Source: Solibacillus sp. FSL R7-0668 (GTDB lineage Bacteria > Bacillota > Bacilli > Bacillales_A > Planococcaceae). From it: a stretch of DNA of 64,000 nt. Each line of letters opens with the position of its first letter. Positions within the stretch are counted from its first letter, which is position 1. Made by a program: the position numbers and the translations under genes. Below the pieces are notes generated by a model. That model saw only the letters and a program-made list of their open reading frames with translations. It was not told where the DNA came from and made no database searches. This document shows, in pieces, positions 35,176 to 44,966 of the stretch. Location of the stretch: positions 3,040,001 through 3,104,000 of the forward strand of contig NZ_JBBOUU010000001.1 in NCBI RefSeq assembly GCF_038006205.1. Direction: 5' to 3'.

Positions 35176-35232
35176 AATAACATTTATTTTTAATGTTATT
35201 GCAAAGTAAGTGAAATATTACTTTGCTATGAT
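35176..35232 (+). promoter_or_regulatory. Tandem inverted repeats and extended -10 promoter of the NlpC/P60 gene
   Basis: Two perfect 9-bp inverted repeats in tandem: AATAACATT (35176-35184)/AATGTTATT (35192-35200) with a 7-bp spacer, and GCAAAGTAA (35201-35209)/TTACTTTGC (35218-35226) with an 8-bp spacer. The second abuts an extended -10, TGCTATGAT (35224-35232), and would cover its -35 region. They look like operators. The rest of the 349-bp gap (34945-35293) is AT-rich with nothing else recognised. Confidence 0.55.
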
Positions 35233-35293
35233 TAACCTCGTTAGTTCAATTCAGGCACAAAAATAAAACATACATCGAGGTTTAACATACATC

Positions 35294-35899
35294 ATGAACA
35301 AAATTCTTAAAACAATGGCCGCATTTACTTTAGGTACATCCTTATTATTTACATCCGTATCTGGTGCTTCGGCAGCTACATATACCGTAAAAAGTGGCGA
35401 CACATTATCAAAAATCGCCAAGCAATACGGGACATCTTACCAATCCATCATGAACGCAAACAGTTTAGTCTCAACTAACATCAACGTTGGACAAACACTA
35501 CAAATTGGTTCGAATGCTAAGCAGACTACTTCAGCTTCAACAAACAGCTCTAAAATGATTTCTGTGGCCAAACAACAATTAGGGACACCTTATGTATTTG
35601 GTGGTTCATCACCATCTGGCTTTGACTGCTCAGGCTTCATTTCTTATGTATTTTCAAAATCAGGTAAATCTGTTGAACGCCAAACTGCTGCTGGTTTCTT
35701 TAATAAAGCACAAAAAGTATCTTCACCAAAAGCTGGGGACTTAGTATTCTTTAGCAATACCTATAAAAAGGGCATTTCCCATGTAGGGATTTACCTTGGT
35801 AATGGCAAAATGATTAACGCAAGTGGCTCTAAAGTTAATATTACCTCTATCCACAATGGTTATTGGGGATCGAAGTTTACAGGCTATGGCCGCATTTAA
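35294..35899 (+). CDS. Secreted LysM - NlpC/P60 cell-wall endopeptidase
   Basis: 201 residues: signal peptide (about 1-27, ending SGASAA), one LysM domain (about 29-73, YTVKSGDTLSKIAKQYGTS), a Ser/Thr/Asn linker, and an NlpC/P60 domain (about 85-201). Catalytic Cys is in GFDCSGFISYVF, His in ISHVGIYLGNG, third polar residue His in ITSIHNGYW. It would cut peptidoglycan stem peptides (gamma-D-Glu-diaminoacid type). Start ATG 35294; the ribosome site (GAGGT) is unusually far, about 13 bp. Short for the family (one LysM). Confidence 0.93.
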   Translation: MNKILKTMAAFTLGTSLLFTSVSGASAATYTVKSGDTLSKIAKQYGTSYQSIMNANSLVSTNINVGQTLQIGSNAKQTTSASTNSSKMISVAKQQLGTPYVFGGSSPSGFDCSGFISYVFSKSGKSVERQTAAGFFNKAQKVSSPKAGDLVFFSNTYKKGISHVGIYLGNGKMINASGSKVNITSIHNGYWGSKFTGYGRI

Positions 35900-35911
35900 T
35901 ATCACCTATAC

Positions 35912-35957
35912 AAAAACGCCCTATCTGTGTTCAAGCTACACAAATAAGGCGTTTTTC
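35912..35957. terminator. Bidirectional terminator
   Basis: AAAAACGCC (35912-35920) / GGCGTTTTT (35948-35956) with inner TGTGT/ACACA pairing, between the NlpC/P60 gene and rocD. Confidence 0.85.
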
Positions 35958-35977
35958 ATTTTGACTTCTCTATATTT

Positions 35978-37165
35978 CTATGCAAATACCGCTTTGATTT
36001 CACCAATTGCCCACGCTAAATCCTCTTTTGAAATAATTAAAGGGGGTGCAAAGCGGATGACTGTCTCATGCGTTTCTTTACACAGCAATTTTCGCTTAGC
36101 TAATTGTTCACAATAGGGACGTGCCGCTTCGTTTAGCTCTACCCCAATAAATAGCCCACGCCCACGCACTTCTTTAATAACAGGATTGTCTATTTTACGA
36201 AGTTCCTGTTGGAAATACTCACCTAGCTCTAATGAACGAGCAACTAAATTTTCTTCCTCGATCACATCTAATGCAGCACTCGATACCGCACAGGCCAGTG
36301 GATTTCCACCAAATGTTGAACCATGTGAACCCGGGTTAAAAACCCCTAAAATATCACGATTTGCAACGACTGCAGAAATTGGGAATACACCGCCGCCCAA
36401 TGCTTTTCCTAATATTAAAACATCCGGCGTAATATTTTCCCATTCATAGGCAAACATTTTCCCTGTACGTGCTAAACCTGTTTGAATTTCATCGGCAATA
36501 AATAGCACATTATGCGCCTTACAAAGCTCTGCCGCCGCTTGAATAAAGCCCGCTGGAGGTACATGAATACCCGCTTCTCCTTGAATGGGCTCAATAATAA
36601 AAGCCGCTGTTGAAGGTGTAATAGCCTGCTTTAATGCGTCTAAATTACCATATTCAATTAATTCAAATCCAGGCAATAAAGGACCGAAGCCGCGTTGGTA
36701 TTCGGCTTCAGATGATAAGGAAATTGCCGCCATTGTACGACCATGGAAGTTGCCCTTACAGCCGATAATTTTCGCTTCATTTGCCGGAATACCCTTTACC
36801 TCATAGCCCCAGCGTCGCGCAGCCTTAATTGCTGTTTCAACTGCCTCAGCACCGGTATTCATTGGTAATACCATATCCTTGCCTGTTATTTTTGCTACTT
36901 TTTCATACCATACCCCTAATGTAGTACTATGGAATGCACGACTCGTTAGCGTTACTAAATCGGCTTGGTCTTTTAATGCTTGAATAATTTTTGGGTGACG
37001 ATGCCCTTGATTTAATGCAGAATACGCTGAAAGCATATCCAAATATTGATTGCCCTCTGGATCCGTTACCCATGCTCCTTGCGCTTTTTCAATGACAATT
37101 GGCAGTGGATGATAGTTATTTGCACCGAATTGCTCTGTCTTTTCAATAAGTTGCTTTGAATTCAT
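35978..37165 (-). CDS. rocD: Ornithine aminotransferase
   Basis: A 395-residue class III PLP aminotransferase. The PLP lysine is in [34 protein letters not shown] holds the Asp contacting the cofactor; [23 protein letters not shown] and [12 protein letters not shown] are diagnostic for ornithine-oxo-acid aminotransferase. It converts ornithine to glutamate semialdehyde in arginine catabolism and links to proline. The ATG at 37165 follows AAAAGGGAG. Present as a single gene. No sigma-54 (-12/-24) element was seen upstream, unlike the Bacillus roc system. Confidence 0.93.
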   Translation of the reverse strand: MNSKQLIEKTEQFGANNYHPLPIVIEKAQGAWVTDPEGNQYLDMLSAYSALNQGHRHPKIIQALKDQADLVTLTSRAFHSTTLGVWYEKVAKITGKDMVLPMNTGAEAVETAIKAARRWGYEVKGIPANEAKIIGCKGNFHGRTMAAISLSSEAEYQRGFGPLLPGFELIEYGNLDALKQAITPSTAAFIIEPIQGEAGIHVPPAGFIQAAAELCKAHNVLFIADEIQTGLARTGKMFAYEWENITPDVLILGKALGGGVFPISAVVANRDILGVFNPGSHGSTFGGNPLACAVSSAALDVIEEENLVARSLELGEYFQQELRKIDNPVIKEVRGRGLFIGVELNEAARPYCEQLAKRKLLCKETHETVIRFAPPLIISKEDLAWAIGEIKAVFA

Positions 37166-37430
37166 GTCAATCGCTCCCTTTTCAGTCAATCCCTTTGAGT
37201 GGTTTCTGAGAGACCCATCCTTTTCTACCCCTTTTTGATGGCCTTACATAAATAATAAGTTGCCCCCTCATCACACTATCATTAGTGTAGCATTTTTCTG
37301 ACAAATCGTGTGCAAGCCGTTTTATTTTTTATCATCATCCGACCAATCGCTTCAACTCTATTGACGTGAAGTGTCACATCTCTACAAAGCTATCGAAAAA
37401 AACATTTCGTAATATTTTCTTTGCTCCATG
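37166..37430. other. Intergenic region upstream of rocD
   Basis: No gene seen. It contains the inverted repeat ACACTA (37273-37278) / TAGTGT (37283-37288) with a 4-bp centre, about 110 bp upstream of rocD, a possible operator. No convincing promoter could be defined. Confidence 0.4.
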
Positions 37431-37466
37431 AAAAAAAGTAGCCCCCAAATTAATCGGTGGACTACC
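37431..37466 (-). terminator. Terminator of the acidic 117-residue gene
   Basis: An imperfect hairpin GTAGTCCACC / TGGGGGCTAC on the minus strand followed by TTTTTTT. Confidence 0.6.
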
Positions 37467-37476
37467 TTCATTTCAA

Positions 37477-37830
37477 CTATTCCTTTGCCTCTTCAATTGC
37501 CTGGATTAACGTTGTAAAAATGATTGCCTCTTCTACATCCTCATCGGTAACTTCATTTAAAATTTCAAAATCATCTGCGTCAACAAGTAAAATACTCGCG
37601 CCATCTGTTATGAACTCATCTGCTTCTACTTCACCTTCATAATACTGGTACGTTACAAGCACAACATTGGCACCGGCTTCCTCATCAAAAAACGTATACA
37701 ACGCATCCGCATCGCCATATACTTCTTCGATTGCAGCAGTTAACGCTTCTGTGCCTGCGCTCCACTTTACTTCATTATTTAGCGTTGCCGCAACTAACGA
37801 TTCTACAAAATCATCAACTGTATTAGTCAT
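37477..37830 (-). CDS. Small acidic protein of unknown function
   Basis: A 117-residue very acidic protein (many D/E, almost no basic residues after the first third). No signal peptide, no membrane segment and no cysteine. Alternating patterns (ANVVLVTYQYYEGEVEADEF) suggest a small alpha/beta fold. ATG 37830 has GGAGG 7 bp upstream. Single gene with terminator. Family not recognised. Confidence 0.75.
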   Translation of the reverse strand: MTNTVDDFVESLVAATLNNEVKWSAGTEALTAAIEEVYGDADALYTFFDEEAGANVVLVTYQYYEGEVEADEFITDGASILLVDADDFEILNEVTDEDVEEAIIFTTLIQAIEEAKE

Positions 37831-38120
37831 CACATTGCCTCCATATTTGCCAATTGCTTGGCGATTGTGTAGTTACTGTATCATAGTTCGTACACTTTGC
37901 ATAACTTTGGAATGCGACAATCGTAAAATTAGATTCTTATCCTACTTGCATTCCTAATTAATTCTGTCAATCACTTACTATTTCGTAAAAGTAAAACGCA
38001 TTCCTAACAATTATTTCTTGCTTTTGCGCTATAATATTCGCAACATTTCAAAAATACCTCCTATCCTCTCACTACTATGTTATAGTGTTGTTCATATTTA
38101 TTAATTTTGAGGTGGGTTTT

Positions 38121-38759
38121 ATGATAGACAATCTTTGGCTCTTTATTACAATTGCCACATTAATCGTCGTTGTACCCGGCGTCGATTTTTTATTGGTTAC
38201 CAAAAATACACTCAACTTCGGAAAAAGTGCGGGGCATTTTACAACTTTAGGTATCATTTTAGCGCTTTGCATATGGACCATACTTGCTGTTTTTGGCCTA
38301 GCTACAATCGTTGCCAGCTCTACATTTTTATTTATGCTGATTAAATATGCTGGAGCCGTTTATTTAATTTGGCTAGGTATACAGGCATTGCTAGCGAAAA
38401 AATCGTCTATGGGCGCACTGCTGACAAAGGATCACACCCTTCAAATCCCAGACAATACGCATCGTCACTGCTTTACACAGGGAATTGTTACGGATTTGAT
38501 GAACCCTAAAACATTGCTTCTTTATGTCACGCTCATGCCTCAGTTTATCAATACAAAGGCAGCCGTTACACCACAGCTATTAATCTTGGCGGGGACACTT
38601 ATCGCCATTTCGATCATTTGGCTCGTTTTGGTCGTGTACATACTTAATATGATTCGAACTTGGTTTTTACGCCCAACTGTTCAAGCAGTATTCAATAAAA
38701 TGACCGGCATTATTTTAATTTCCTTAGGCGTAAAGCTCGCATTTGAAAGAAATATATAA
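38121..38759 (+). CDS. LysE family translocator
   Basis: A 212-residue inner-membrane exporter with six hydrophobic helices. The N-terminal PGVDFLLVTKNTLNFGKSAG motif, KYAGAVYLIWLGIQAL, and GIVTDLMNPKTLLLYVTLMPQF are the signature segments of the LysE/RhtB superfamily (amino-acid or small-molecule efflux). The substrate cannot be predicted. The ATG at 38121 follows GAGGTGGG; earlier in-frame ATGs lack ribosome sites. Confidence 0.9.
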   Translation: MIDNLWLFITIATLIVVVPGVDFLLVTKNTLNFGKSAGHFTTLGIILALCIWTILAVFGLATIVASSTFLFMLIKYAGAVYLIWLGIQALLAKKSSMGALLTKDHTLQIPDNTHRHCFTQGIVTDLMNPKTLLLYVTLMPQFINTKAAVTPQLLILAGTLIAISIIWLVLVVYILNMIRTWFLRPTVQAVFNKMTGIILISLGVKLAFERNI

Positions 38760-38785
38760 TGTAAAAGGTTTAGTAACGAATTAAA

Positions 38786-38834
38786 AACACCCGCTCGATT
38801 GCTGTAAAAGAATCAAGCGGGTGTTGCTATTTTT
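38786..38834. terminator. Bidirectional terminator
   Basis: A 15-bp stem, AACACCCGCTCGATT (38786-38800) / AATCAAGCGGGTGTT (38811-38825), one mismatch, between the convergent LysE and acetyltransferase genes. Confidence 0.85.
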
Positions 38835-38837
38835 AAT

Positions 38838-39320
38838 CTATAATTCTTTCACTAAATTAAACCATTGCACGCCACCATGCACCGAATCGGAGACGCCGTG
38901 ATTTTCATAGCCACATGCTTCATAAAAAGCGATTAAGTCTTCCTTACACGTCAATGAAATGGCTCTTCTTTGTTGCTTACGCGCAACGTCTTCTAATGCC
39001 ACTAATAATTGTTTGGCAAGCCCCTGTCCTCGAAATGCTGGATCTACTGCTAAGCCTAAAATACTTTGCACACCACCAGTCAACGGATTTTCTTTTACAT
39101 CGGTAAATAAATCATCCGTTATATATAAAGGCTCCATAACAGGGCCATTAACATAGCCGACAACTTTCCCGTTGATTTCAACGACTAAAAAGCTATCCGC
39201 TATCATTTGAATACGTTCAATAAATGCCGCTCGTGTCGCTGCTTCTTCAATACTGAATCCCAAATTTTCAATCGTAACTAATCGCTCTAAATCATTTTCT
39301 ACTACTTGACGAAGCTTCAT
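38838..39320 (-). CDS. GNAT family N-acetyltransferase
   Basis: A 160-residue acetyltransferase. The acetyl-CoA-binding motif A is LGLAVDPAFRGQGLAKQLLVAL; motif B is LTCKEDLIAFYEACGYENHG. The conserved N-terminal half positions the acceptor. The substrate is unknown; similar proteins act on aralkylamines or small amines. The ATG at 39320 follows GGAGGG; an upstream in-frame start has no ribosome site. Confidence 0.9.
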   Translation of the reverse strand: MKLRQVVENDLERLVTIENLGFSIEEAATRAAFIERIQMIADSFLVVEINGKVVGYVNGPVMEPLYITDDLFTDVKENPLTGGVQSILGLAVDPAFRGQGLAKQLLVALEDVARKQQRRAISLTCKEDLIAFYEACGYENHGVSDSVHGGVQWFNLVKEL

Positions 39321-39405
39321 ATTGTGCCCTCCAAGATTTACTTTCAATACGCGTACTACCTAAATGATCGTTCTCAAGTTTTTTACGAAATACTATTTTA
39401 CAATA

Positions 39406-41367
39406 TTAGGAACGATGAACTTTATACTGCTTCACAATTCGATTTAATTGCTCGGCTAATTGTGTTAACTGCTCGGTCGAAATCGCGATATTTTGCATTG
39501 AAGCACTTGATTCTGCTAATGTGCTCGTCGTTTCCTCTACAGCAGCTGTTGTTTCTTCGCTAATTGCTGCAATTTCTTGAACTGTTGCATTAATTTCCTG
39601 ACTTTCACTATTCATTGCATCCAAACTAGTCCTCATGTCAGCAATTCCCTCGGAAATTGTCACTACTGCCTGTTCGATTTCATTAAAGGTATGCGAAGTT
39701 GTCGCTAGCTGGCTCGCCCCGAATTCTACTTGCAAATAGCCGTTTTGCAACGAACCACTTACATTTGTAGAATCACGCTGAATTGTTGAAACAAGTGTTG
39801 TAATTTCTGATACAGACTGCTCTACTTGTAAGGCTAGCTTGCGTACTTCTTCTGCCACTACCGCAAAGCCTTTACCATGCTCCCCTGCACGCGCGGCCTC
39901 AATCGAAGCGTTTAATGCGAGTAAGTTCGTTTGATTAGCCACATCTTCAATAATGGAGACAAAGGTTGTAATTTTACTCGCTTGAGCATCTAATGCCGCC
40001 ATTTTCGTGACTGCATCATTCATAACGGTTTGCAATTCATTCATTTGTGCTGAGGAGGCATGCATTAGCTGTGCCCCCTTTTCTGATAGCGCACGTACCG
40101 ACTGTGACGAGGCCTGTAAAATCGTACTTTGTTGCGCAGTTTCTTGTAAGCGGTTGGAAAAATCATTGACCGTTTCTGAAACTTCTGTGATGGCAAAAGT
40201 TTGTCGCTCCGTTCCCGAAGAGATATCCTCCATCACTTGTGCGATTGCTTGTGAGCTAGATGATGTAATTGATACATCCTCTTTTAATTCCATGCTTTGA
40301 GCAGAAACCGTTTCTGAGGCAAGCGACACTTCTTGTATCGTGCTATGAAGCTGCTGCTGCATATCCTTCATGTCCTGCATCATCATACCCATCTCATCTT
40401 GGCGCTTTATTTTTTCAATTGTTTGGGTTAAATCACCATCTCGTAAACATTGCAGTGCATGCGCCGTTTTCGCAATGGGTGCTGTTAACGATTTACTATA
40501 AATCATTGCAATAACAACGGCTATAATGCATGCAAGTACTAAAACAATGATTCCCGTTATAAACATATCTGATTGGATAGCTTGTATGGCTGAAACATCT
40601 TGCTTTAGCAGCATGACTCCAATCACTTTTTTTCCTGTTGGATCTAAAAATGGCAAGTAGCTTTCGATTACTTGTACCTTTTCATCAAATACACGTGCAG
40701 CGTCACCATTTAATAATTCCTTTAAAGAAATGTCCGTGCTTTTGGCAAGTAATGTTTCTAGCTCTTGCGGATTTAAAAATTGTAGCTGCACTAATGGTAA
40801 TAATTCCTGAATGAGTTGAATAAATTGATCATTTATCCCAACTTGTACCGTACCAATAATTATTCCATTCACTTCAATTGGAGCAAAAGCACGAATCGCT
40901 AGTCCACTTTTCCCATACTCTAGCCCGCTCATCACCTTACCGTTTAATGCCTCTTGAATTGCGGATGTTTCGGACTTGTCGTCACCAAACTGCTCTATAT
41001 TATGACCGCGCACATGAACGATTCCTTGAGCATCGCCTATTTCAAGTACAGCTAGTTGCTGCTCATGCTGTAGTTTGGCAAACAACGCCTGTATGCTTTC
41101 ATTAATAGTTGCACGATTTGTTGATTGCAAAATAGCGACCACTTCTGGATTTTTCGCCAATGATGTAGCAATCGCCTGCAGCTGTGCTTTTTCTGTTTCG
41201 ACTTGGGTATTCACAATATGTTCCATTTGCTTTTGGTCATCATTTTGAATTGAATTAAAACTTGACGTTGTTGCAAAATAATTGACTGTTACAGTTACGA
41301 GAACTGGTAAAATACAGACAGCTAATAATAGAAAAATTAGCCTTGCTCTCATTGATTTCTTGCGCAC
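39406..41367 (-). CDS. Methyl-accepting chemotaxis protein
   Basis: A 653-residue chemoreceptor: TM1 (about 8-30), extracytoplasmic Cache-type ligand domain (about 31-275), TM2 (about 278-300), HAMP (about 300-352), and a cytoplasmic signalling domain with the hairpin tip [23 protein letters not shown]. Methylation-site-like Q/E pairs flank it. It reports ligand binding to CheA/CheW. The start is GTG 41367 with AGAGGTG upstream. The ligand is unknown. Single gene; no che genes nearby. Confidence 0.95.
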   Translation of the reverse strand: MRKKSMRARLIFLLLAVCILPVLVTVTVNYFATTSSFNSIQNDDQKQMEHIVNTQVETEKAQLQAIATSLAKNPEVVAILQSTNRATINESIQALFAKLQHEQQLAVLEIGDAQGIVHVRGHNIEQFGDDKSETSAIQEALNGKVMSGLEYGKSGLAIRAFAPIEVNGIIIGTVQVGINDQFIQLIQELLPLVQLQFLNPQELETLLAKSTDISLKELLNGDAARVFDEKVQVIESYLPFLDPTGKKVIGVMLLKQDVSAIQAIQSDMFITGIIVLVLACIIAVVIAMIYSKSLTAPIAKTAHALQCLRDGDLTQTIEKIKRQDEMGMMMQDMKDMQQQLHSTIQEVSLASETVSAQSMELKEDVSITSSSSQAIAQVMEDISSGTERQTFAITEVSETVNDFSNRLQETAQQSTILQASSQSVRALSEKGAQLMHASSAQMNELQTVMNDAVTKMAALDAQASKITTFVSIIEDVANQTNLLALNASIEAARAGEHGKGFAVVAEEVRKLALQVEQSVSEITTLVSTIQRDSTNVSGSLQNGYLQVEFGASQLATTSHTFNEIEQAVVTISEGIADMRTSLDAMNSESQEINATVQEIAAISEETTAAVEETTSTLAESSASMQNIAISTEQLTQLAEQLNRIVKQYKVHRS

Positions 41368-41550
41368 ACTTTCACCTCTATGTCATTTATCGCATTATTA
41401 TTTGACAATATTATCACAATTTTGTCACAACAAACATCATAACAGGAATTATAGGAAATTTGAATTAGATTGTGCAAATTATGGGAGCCGAATAGAGTTC
41501 ATATTTAGGCGAACTTTATTTAGTTTGAATTTTACAAACGCTTGGACAAG

Positions 41551-41599
41551 AAAAAGGGTGCCCGAAAAATCAGAGATATTTCTGATTTTCGAACACCCT
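41551..41599 (-). terminator. Terminator of the TetR/SDR unit
   Basis: A long hairpin: AGGGTG..CGAAAAATCAGA paired with TCTGATTTTCG..CACCCT, followed by TTTTT on the minus strand. Confidence 0.85.
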
Positions 41600-41645
41600 A
41601 TATCCACTTCAATTGTCCTTATAGAACTTGCTAAATCAAGTGAAA

Positions 41646-42233
41646 TTAGCGAAAGCGTTTCACATACGGACCGTTTACCGAAAGCTCAATTAATGTAGCA
41701 GCCATTTCAACTACTGAAACCGAATAATTTTCTTTAATCCACCAGCGAATACTCTCTAAGAAACCACCTACAACATAGTTGACGATTAACTCCTCGTGAA
41801 CATTCAATAAATATTGATGCGCCTCAGAGACATAAATCCCGTTTTTAACAAACTCTTTTAAGATTTCATGAATGCCATCTATAAATAACGCATCTGGTTG
41901 ATAGATCAATAAGGTTTCATACGCAATATGATTGCTCTGAATATGATTAAATAATAAAATTAAATGCTTTGGCATTTCATCTTTATCAATTACATCAATT
42001 GGCTTTGGATCTTGGATAACTAGAGCTGCTTTTAAATTTTCTAGCAAGCTTTGCAACAAACCGCCGCGTAATTCGGGAATATCCTTATATGTTTTATAGA
42101 AGGTTGGTCTTGTTACATTTGCTTTATTGCATATCGTTTGAATGGTAAGTTGCTCATGTCCCTCAATTAATAAACTTAAATACGCATTATGAAGCTTTTC
42201 TATTGATTTAACACGTCTTGGATCTATCTTCAT
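41646..42233 (-). CDS. TetR/AcrR family transcriptional regulator
   Basis: A 195-residue regulator with an N-terminal helix-turn-helix: LTIQTICNKANVTRPTFYKTYKDIPEL (about residues 28-55), and a helical ligand/dimer domain with a TetR_C-like YVVGGFLESIRWWIKENYS segment. Start ATG 42233 with TAGGTGAT. It lies 73 bp downstream of an SDR dehydrogenase gene on the same strand; a 10-bp-arm palindrome upstream of that gene is its likely operator. Confidence 0.88.
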   Translation of the reverse strand: MKIDPRRVKSIEKLHNAYLSLLIEGHEQLTIQTICNKANVTRPTFYKTYKDIPELRGGLLQSLLENLKAALVIQDPKPIDVIDKDEMPKHLILLFNHIQSNHIAYETLLIYQPDALFIDGIHEILKEFVKNGIYVSEAHQYLLNVHEELIVNYVVGGFLESIRWWIKENYSVSVVEMAATLIELSVNGPYVKRFR

Positions 42234-42306
42234 TTTCTATCACCTACTATTTCTATAGTAGCATGAATCATTATTGAAAACAGACGATTTAAAATATCGA
42301 AACAAA

Positions 42307-43050
42307 TTATAGCGCTGTCCAACCACCATCAATAACGAGCTCAGCGCCTGTCATAAATCGTGATTCATCACTTGCTAAAAATAGTACACCATGTGCCACA
42401 TCTTCAGGCTCACCAAAGTAAGGTAACTGTGTAAATGTTTGATAATATGGCATGGCCGTTTCCATTGTATCCTCGGTCATTGGTGTCACAATAATTCCTG
42501 GGTGAACTGAATTTACGCGAATTTTATCTTTTCCGTATTCCACAGCAGCAGATTTTGATAATGAACGTAATGCACCTTTTGCTGCAGTATAAGGGCTTGA
42601 TCCAGCCATACCTACAATTCCACCAATTGACGAAATATTAATTACCGAACCACCACCAACTTTTTGCATTTCAGGAATCGCATATTTCATTCCTAACACA
42701 CAGCCATTTAGGTTAATATCCATAACCCAATTCCACTCCGACATTTCCATCGTTGCGAAGCTTTTATTAATTGCGACACCCGCATTATTTACTAAAATAT
42801 CTAATTTTCCATACTTTTCAATCGTTTGTGCGACAACAGATTTCCATTGCTCTTCCGATGCAACGTCTTGTTTGATTGCTAATACTTCGCCACCAGCTGC
42901 TTCAATTTCTTTTGCAAGCTCTTGTAATTTTTCGTCATTGACATCCGTCGCTACAACTTTTGCCCCTTCTTTTGCGAATAATTTTGCCTCGGCAGCGCCC
43001 ATTCCGTTTGCTGCCCCAGTAATAATAGCTACTTTATCTTTTAATCTCAT
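42307..43050 (-). CDS. Short-chain dehydrogenase/reductase (SDR)
   Basis: A 247-residue classical SDR: cofactor motif TGAANGMG (residues about 11-18), NNAG near 87, catalytic Ser in INISSIGGIVG, catalytic YTAAK, and a C-terminal MTGAELVIDGGW. The acidic residue after beta-2 (VATDVND) predicts NAD(H) preference. Resembles glucose-1-, cyclopentanol- or 3-hydroxysteroid-type dehydrogenases; the substrate is unknown. Start ATG 43050 follows GGAGGGA. Probably cotranscribed with, and repressed by, the TetR gene downstream. Confidence 0.9.
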   Translation of the reverse strand: MRLKDKVAIITGAANGMGAAEAKLFAKEGAKVVATDVNDEKLQELAKEIEAAGGEVLAIKQDVASEEQWKSVVAQTIEKYGKLDILVNNAGVAINKSFATMEMSEWNWVMDINLNGCVLGMKYAIPEMQKVGGGSVINISSIGGIVGMAGSSPYTAAKGALRSLSKSAAVEYGKDKIRVNSVHPGIIVTPMTEDTMETAMPYYQTFTQLPYFGEPEDVAHGVLFLASDESRFMTGAELVIDGGWTAL

Positions 43051-43079
43051 CTATAATCCCTCCGTTAGTCGAATTGAAC

Positions 43080-43102
43080 TTAATTTACATTTTGTAAATT
43101 AA
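43080..43102 (-). promoter_or_regulatory. Palindromic operator upstream of the SDR gene
   Basis: Perfect 10-bp arms TTAATTTACA (43080-43089) / TGTAAATTAA (43093-43102) around TTT, 30 bp upstream of the SDR start. The size fits a TetR-family dimer site; the TetR gene downstream is the obvious candidate. Confidence 0.65.
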
Positions 43103-43202
43103 TTCACAAGTAAAATATAACAAATATTTCTAGCATTCACAACCATAACCTTCCATTTCAAAATTGCAGCTCTTATAATCTGACCTTTTCAAAAAAGTGT
43201 TT

Positions 43203-43238
43203 ATTGGTACTTTTAAAGATACCAATTTCAATTATACT
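43203..43238 (+). promoter_or_regulatory. Promoter of pdxST with overlapping near-palindrome
   Basis: A -10 box TATACT is at 43233-43238. The -35 position is covered by a 24-bp near-palindrome (43203-43226, arms ATTGGTA / TACCAAT, 20 of 24 positions symmetric). The promoter has no good -35, suggesting activator or repressor control. Confidence 0.5.
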
Positions 43239-43269
43239 AAACGTATCAATCTTTGGGAGGTATTTACAA

Positions 43270-44154
43270 ATGGTTCAAATTGGTACTGATCGTGTAAAAC
43301 GAGGGATGGCAGAAATGCAAAAGGGCGGCGTGATTATGGATGTTGTCAACGCCGAGCAAGCAAAAATCGCAGAGGCAGCCGGAGCAGTAGCGGTTATGGC
43401 ATTAGAGCGTGTGCCTTCAGATATTCGTAAAGCTGGTGGCGTTGCACGTATGGCAGATTTAAAAATTGTGGAAGAGGTAATGGCAGCTGTTTCCATTCCA
43501 GTGATGGCGAAAGCACGTATCGGACATATTACCGAGGCGCGTGTATTGGAATCGATGGGTGTAGATTATATCGATGAATCGGAAGTATTAACACCAGCAG
43601 ATGAAGAATTCCACTTATTAAAAAGTGATTACACTGTGCCATTTGTCTGTGGCTGCCGTGATTTAGGTGAGGCTGCTCGCCGTATTGGTGAAGGGGCTTC
43701 GATGCTTCGTACAAAAGGAGAGCCTGGCACAGGAAATATTGTCGAGGCAGTTCGTCATATTCGCAAAGTCAATGCGCAAGTACGTCGTGTTGTCGGCATG
43801 AATGTAGATGAGCTCATGACTGAGGCTAAGCTATTAGGCGCACCTTTTGAATTATTATTAGAAATTAAGCGTTTAGGGCGTTTGCCGGTTGTGAACTTTG
43901 CGGCTGGAGGTGTAGCAACGCCTGCGGATGCCGCACTAATGATGGAGCTTGGAGCTGACGGTGTATTCGTAGGCTCAGGTATTTTCAAATCAGAAAATCC
44001 TGAAAAATTTGCACGCGCCATTGTAGAAGCAACAACACATTATCATGATTATGAATTAATCGCACGCGTTTCAAAAGATTTAGGTTCACCAATGACAGGT
44101 ATTGAAATTTCAAAATTAGCAGCTGCAGATCGGATGCAGGAGCGTGGCTGGTAA
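43270..44154 (+). CDS. pdxS: Pyridoxal 5'-phosphate synthase subunit PdxS
   Basis: A 294-residue (beta/alpha)8 barrel synthase. Lys81 in [11 protein letters not shown] forms the first imine with ribose 5-phosphate; GDLG-type phosphate loop residues are visible in [29 protein letters not shown]. With PdxT it makes PLP from ribose 5-phosphate, glyceraldehyde 3-phosphate and glutamine-derived ammonia. ATG 43270 is chosen from GGGAGG and the conserved N-terminus [20 protein letters not shown]. The stop is 1 bp before the pdxT start. Confidence 0.98.
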   Translation: MVQIGTDRVKRGMAEMQKGGVIMDVVNAEQAKIAEAAGAVAVMALERVPSDIRKAGGVARMADLKIVEEVMAAVSIPVMAKARIGHITEARVLESMGVDYIDESEVLTPADEEFHLLKSDYTVPFVCGCRDLGEAARRIGEGASMLRTKGEPGTGNIVEAVRHIRKVNAQVRRVVGMNVDELMTEAKLLGAPFELLLEIKRLGRLPVVNFAAGGVATPADAALMMELGADGVFVGSGIFKSENPEKFARAIVEATTHYHDYELIARVSKDLGSPMTGIEISKLAAADRMQERGW

Positions 44155-44155
44155 G

Positions 44156-44737
44156 ATGACAAAGATTGGTGTCCTTGCTTTACAGGGTGCAGTCCGTGAG
44201 CATGTAAACGCCATTGAAGCAGTTGGTGCACAGGCCATTATTGTAAAGCATGTAGAGGATTTAGCTGAAATTGACGGCTTAATCCTACCTGGTGGAGAAA
44301 GTACGACGATGCGTAAGCTAATCGATCAATATGGTTTTCTAGCGCCATTGCGGGACTTTGGTCAAAGTGGCAAACCGATTTTTGGTACTTGTGCAGGTTT
44401 AATTTTATTGGCTGCTGAGGTTGTCGGCTATGAAGCGCCCCATTTAGGACTGATGAATTGTACAGTAGCGCGCAACTCTTTTGGACGACAAAAGGATAGC
44501 TTTGAAGTTCAGCTCCACGCAAAAGGGATCGGCGAAGATGTCGCAGCTGTCTTCATTCGCGCCCCACATATCGTGTCAGTTGGAGAAAATGTAGAGATAC
44601 TAGCCGAGCATGATGGCCGAATTGTGCTCGCTCGCGATGGACAGTACTTGGGCTGTTCATTTCACCCAGAGTTGACTGAGGACGTGCGTGTGATGGCGTA
44701 CTTTTTAACGATGGTTGAACAGCGTGGCGAAAGATAG
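44156..44737 (+). CDS. pdxT: Pyridoxal 5'-phosphate synthase glutaminase subunit PdxT
   Basis: A 193-residue class I glutamine amidotransferase: nucleophile Cys79 in [11 protein letters not shown], oxyanion [10 protein letters not shown] near 46-54, catalytic His in SFHPELTED. It feeds ammonia to PdxS in a 12:12 complex. Start ATG 44156, two bases after the pdxS stop, with AGGAG about 13 bp upstream; coupled translation is likely. An earlier GTG at 44144 is too close to that site. Confidence 0.97.
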   Translation: MTKIGVLALQGAVREHVNAIEAVGAQAIIVKHVEDLAEIDGLILPGGESTTMRKLIDQYGFLAPLRDFGQSGKPIFGTCAGLILLAAEVVGYEAPHLGLMNCTVARNSFGRQKDSFEVQLHAKGIGEDVAAVFIRAPHIVSVGENVEILAEHDGRIVLARDGQYLGCSFHPELTEDVRVMAYFLTMVEQRGER

Positions 44738-44770
44738 GCTGATTGTTCAATAAGAAAATACACAAAAATA

Positions 44771-44820
44771 TAAGACACTTCCTATTTTATTAAATTTAAA
44801 GTAGGGAGTGTCTTATTTTA
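44771..44820 (+). terminator. Terminator of pdxST
   Basis: A 14-bp stem, TAAGACACTTCCTA (44771-44784) / TAGGGAGTGTCTTA (44802-44815), one G-U pair, then TTTTA. Confidence 0.85.
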
Positions 44821-44966
44821 ATATTGAAATAGTTTTTTCTTTTAAAGTGGCAAATTATATAATGCTTTCCTGACCTAGAAGTAGCTTTTCTTAAAAAAAT
44901 TATTGCAATTTCAGATTTTTATCATTTTTAAAAGTTACAGTATTGTCTATGAAAGGATTGATGACT

